From contig NZ_JPWH01000021.1 of NCBI RefSeq assembly GCF_003326755.1, positions 1 through 64,000 on the forward strand: a DNA stretch of 64,000 nucleotides. Reading direction: 5' to 3'. Source of the stretch: Thalassospira profundimaris (lineage in GTDB: Bacteria; Pseudomonadota; Alphaproteobacteria; Rhodospirillales; Thalassospiraceae). A program made the translations under genes and the position numbers. Shown one piece after another: positions 63,223 to 64,000 of the stretch (positions are counted from its first letter, which is position 1; each line of letters begins with the position of its first letter). The notes beneath the pieces were generated by a model. The model was given only the letters and a program-made list of their open reading frames with translations, did not search any database and was not told where the DNA came from.

Positions 63223-63551
63223 CCAGTTCAGGAGTTTCTCACCATTAAGAAACGTCCCCCTCTCGCGGGCGGCGCAGCCAACCGGTCGGTTGCACTGGTC
63301 GTGCAAAACGGCCCGTTTCGCGCCTGCCAATCTCGTCCTGATCTTCTTGATCTTCTCCTTATCCTGTCAATTATGTCGCACAGGGCTCATCTGTCTTACG
63401 CCCAAGAAACAATCCTTTAGGATAGAAATTCCCAAAATACATATCTTTAGTATAGGTTGTGACACCCACAGGAAAAAACAACACCCCCTGCACTCATAAG
63501 GCGATATTTTTCCCGACACCCCTCCCCTCGACCGTTCCTGACATGTCCGCA
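63223..63551. other. Gene-free stretch between terminase and lysis genes
   Basis: About 330 bases hold no gene I can support. A short minus-strand frame rich in Arg/Gln (IGRRETGRFARPVQPTGWLR) is open between two stops but has no start codon, and may be decayed phage coding sequence. A TATACT element at about 63452 on the minus strand could be a promoter -10. Confidence 0.35.
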
Positions 63552-64000
63552 TCAGGGCACAAAATCCTGGTCGGCCCGCACAACGGTGCCGCCTGGTCGC
63601 CAGTCGCGGCCAAACCCGGCCCGTGTCACACGCGGCAGGCGCACCGGTTCGGCCAGAATACAGCCCGCCACCGCATCCAGCCCGTCATCCCGGTTGCCGC
63701 CGCCCGGCCGCCATTCGCGCATTTCCCGAATAAACGGCCCCTGCCAGATGGCGCGGTGCCCATGCAACAGCCCGGCAGCCAGCACCGCGCCAAAGGCATC
63801 GCCAATCCGGGCTTCCTTGTTGCGCGTTTCATGACATTCCACCACCGAGGCCACACAGCCCGCCTGTTTCAGGCAACGGCGCAAAATATTGGGTAAAAAC
63901 CGGCCAATACCATTGGTTTCCACCCGTACCACCGGCAAGTGATGGCGTTTCACAAATTCCGCCACTTGCCGGCATAACTGGCTGGCTTCATCTTCCTGGT
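63552..64000 (-). CDS. Phage terminase large subunit, C-terminal part (cut by window edge)
   Basis: About 149 residues are visible; the frame is open to the right edge, so the start and ATPase domain lie outside. The visible part is the RuvC-like nuclease domain: VVRVETNGIGRFLPNILRR, ETRNKEARIGDAFGAVLAAG, IWQGPFIREMREW and the acidic motif NRDDGLDAVAG. Large terminases cut and package phage DNA. In usual phage order the portal gene would follow; here a terminator and lysis genes follow instead. Confidence 0.85.
   Translation of the reverse strand, partial: QEDEASQLCRQVAEFVKRHHLPVVRVETNGIGRFLPNILRRCLKQAGCVASVVECHETRNKEARIGDAFGAVLAAGLLHGHRAIWQGPFIREMREWRPGGGNRDDGLDAVAGCILAEPVRLPRVTRAGFGRDWRPGGTVVRADQDFVP

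Noticed and set aside
63290..63499. 69-codon plus-strand frame with a hydrophobic stretch between terminase and lysis genes
   Set aside because: There is no ribosome-binding site and no similarity to phage lysis proteins. It probably reflects local AT-rich sequence.

Overview
The window looks like the chromosome of a marine alphaproteobacterium. The Zur and Fur site styles, the GTA-type holin, ExoD, the quinone-type PyrD and the moderately GC-rich coding sequence all fit Rhodospirillales. A Thalassospira-like organism is my best guess from gene content, but I cannot check it by search. No rRNA, tRNA, CRISPR array or insertion sequence was recognised.

Layout. 1-2.3 kb: an AT-rich leftward group encoding a DUF4123 (type VI secretion adaptor) protein, a putative effector and a putative membrane immunity protein cut by the window edge. 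2.7-6.5 kb: a COG0523 zinc GTPase behind a Zur box, an NTF2-like protein, TspO and an MDR-family reductase. 6.7-11.1 kb: two fused ABC half-transporters plus a TetR regulator behind a Fur-like box, probably siderophore-related. 11.5-17 kb: a DUF3750 protein, an AraC regulator divergent from an aromatic aldehyde dehydrogenase, YaiI and a sugar-efflux-type MFS protein. 17-20.8 kb: a complete polar amino-acid ABC transporter divergent from a FadR-type regulator. 20.9-24.1 kb: a cold-shock protein, an RhlE helicase and an HNH nuclease. 24.2-27.9 kb: a sulfur module made of a periplasmic rhodanese, a YeeE/YedE channel, a Cys-repeat protein and a nearby TetR regulator.

28-34 kb: nadK-argE, then a tightly coupled three-gene envelope operon of unknown function. 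34-38 kb: a membrane-anchored FMN glutamate-synthase-like protein, PoxB, and a strongly structured candidate small RNA. 38-43.3 kb: an RND efflux pump divergent from its TetR regulator around a perfect palindrome. 43.8-45 kb: an unknown exported protein. 45.4-51.5 kb: an operon combining a FadR-type regulator, a Cys/Met-metabolism PLP enzyme and a complete CUT1-type ABC importer. 51.7-57.2 kb: an orphan solute-binding protein, D-amino-acid transaminase, a HAD-IIA phosphatase, pyrD and an Old Yellow Enzyme. 57.3-61.7 kb: small conserved proteins, a HigBA toxin-antitoxin pair, two divergent glutathione transferases and ExoD. 61.8 kb to the end: phage or GTA-type genes (holin, SleB-like hydrolase, small membrane protein, C-terminal part of the large terminase).

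The most unusual places are the sulfur module, with a 17-Cys repeat protein coupled by ATGA to its channel and a folded RNA leader between rhodanese and channel; the DUF4123-effector-immunity triad without a VgrG; the PLP-enzyme/sugar-importer operon; the candidate RNA at 38.0-38.1 kb; and the phage lysis genes that start directly behind an intrinsic terminator.
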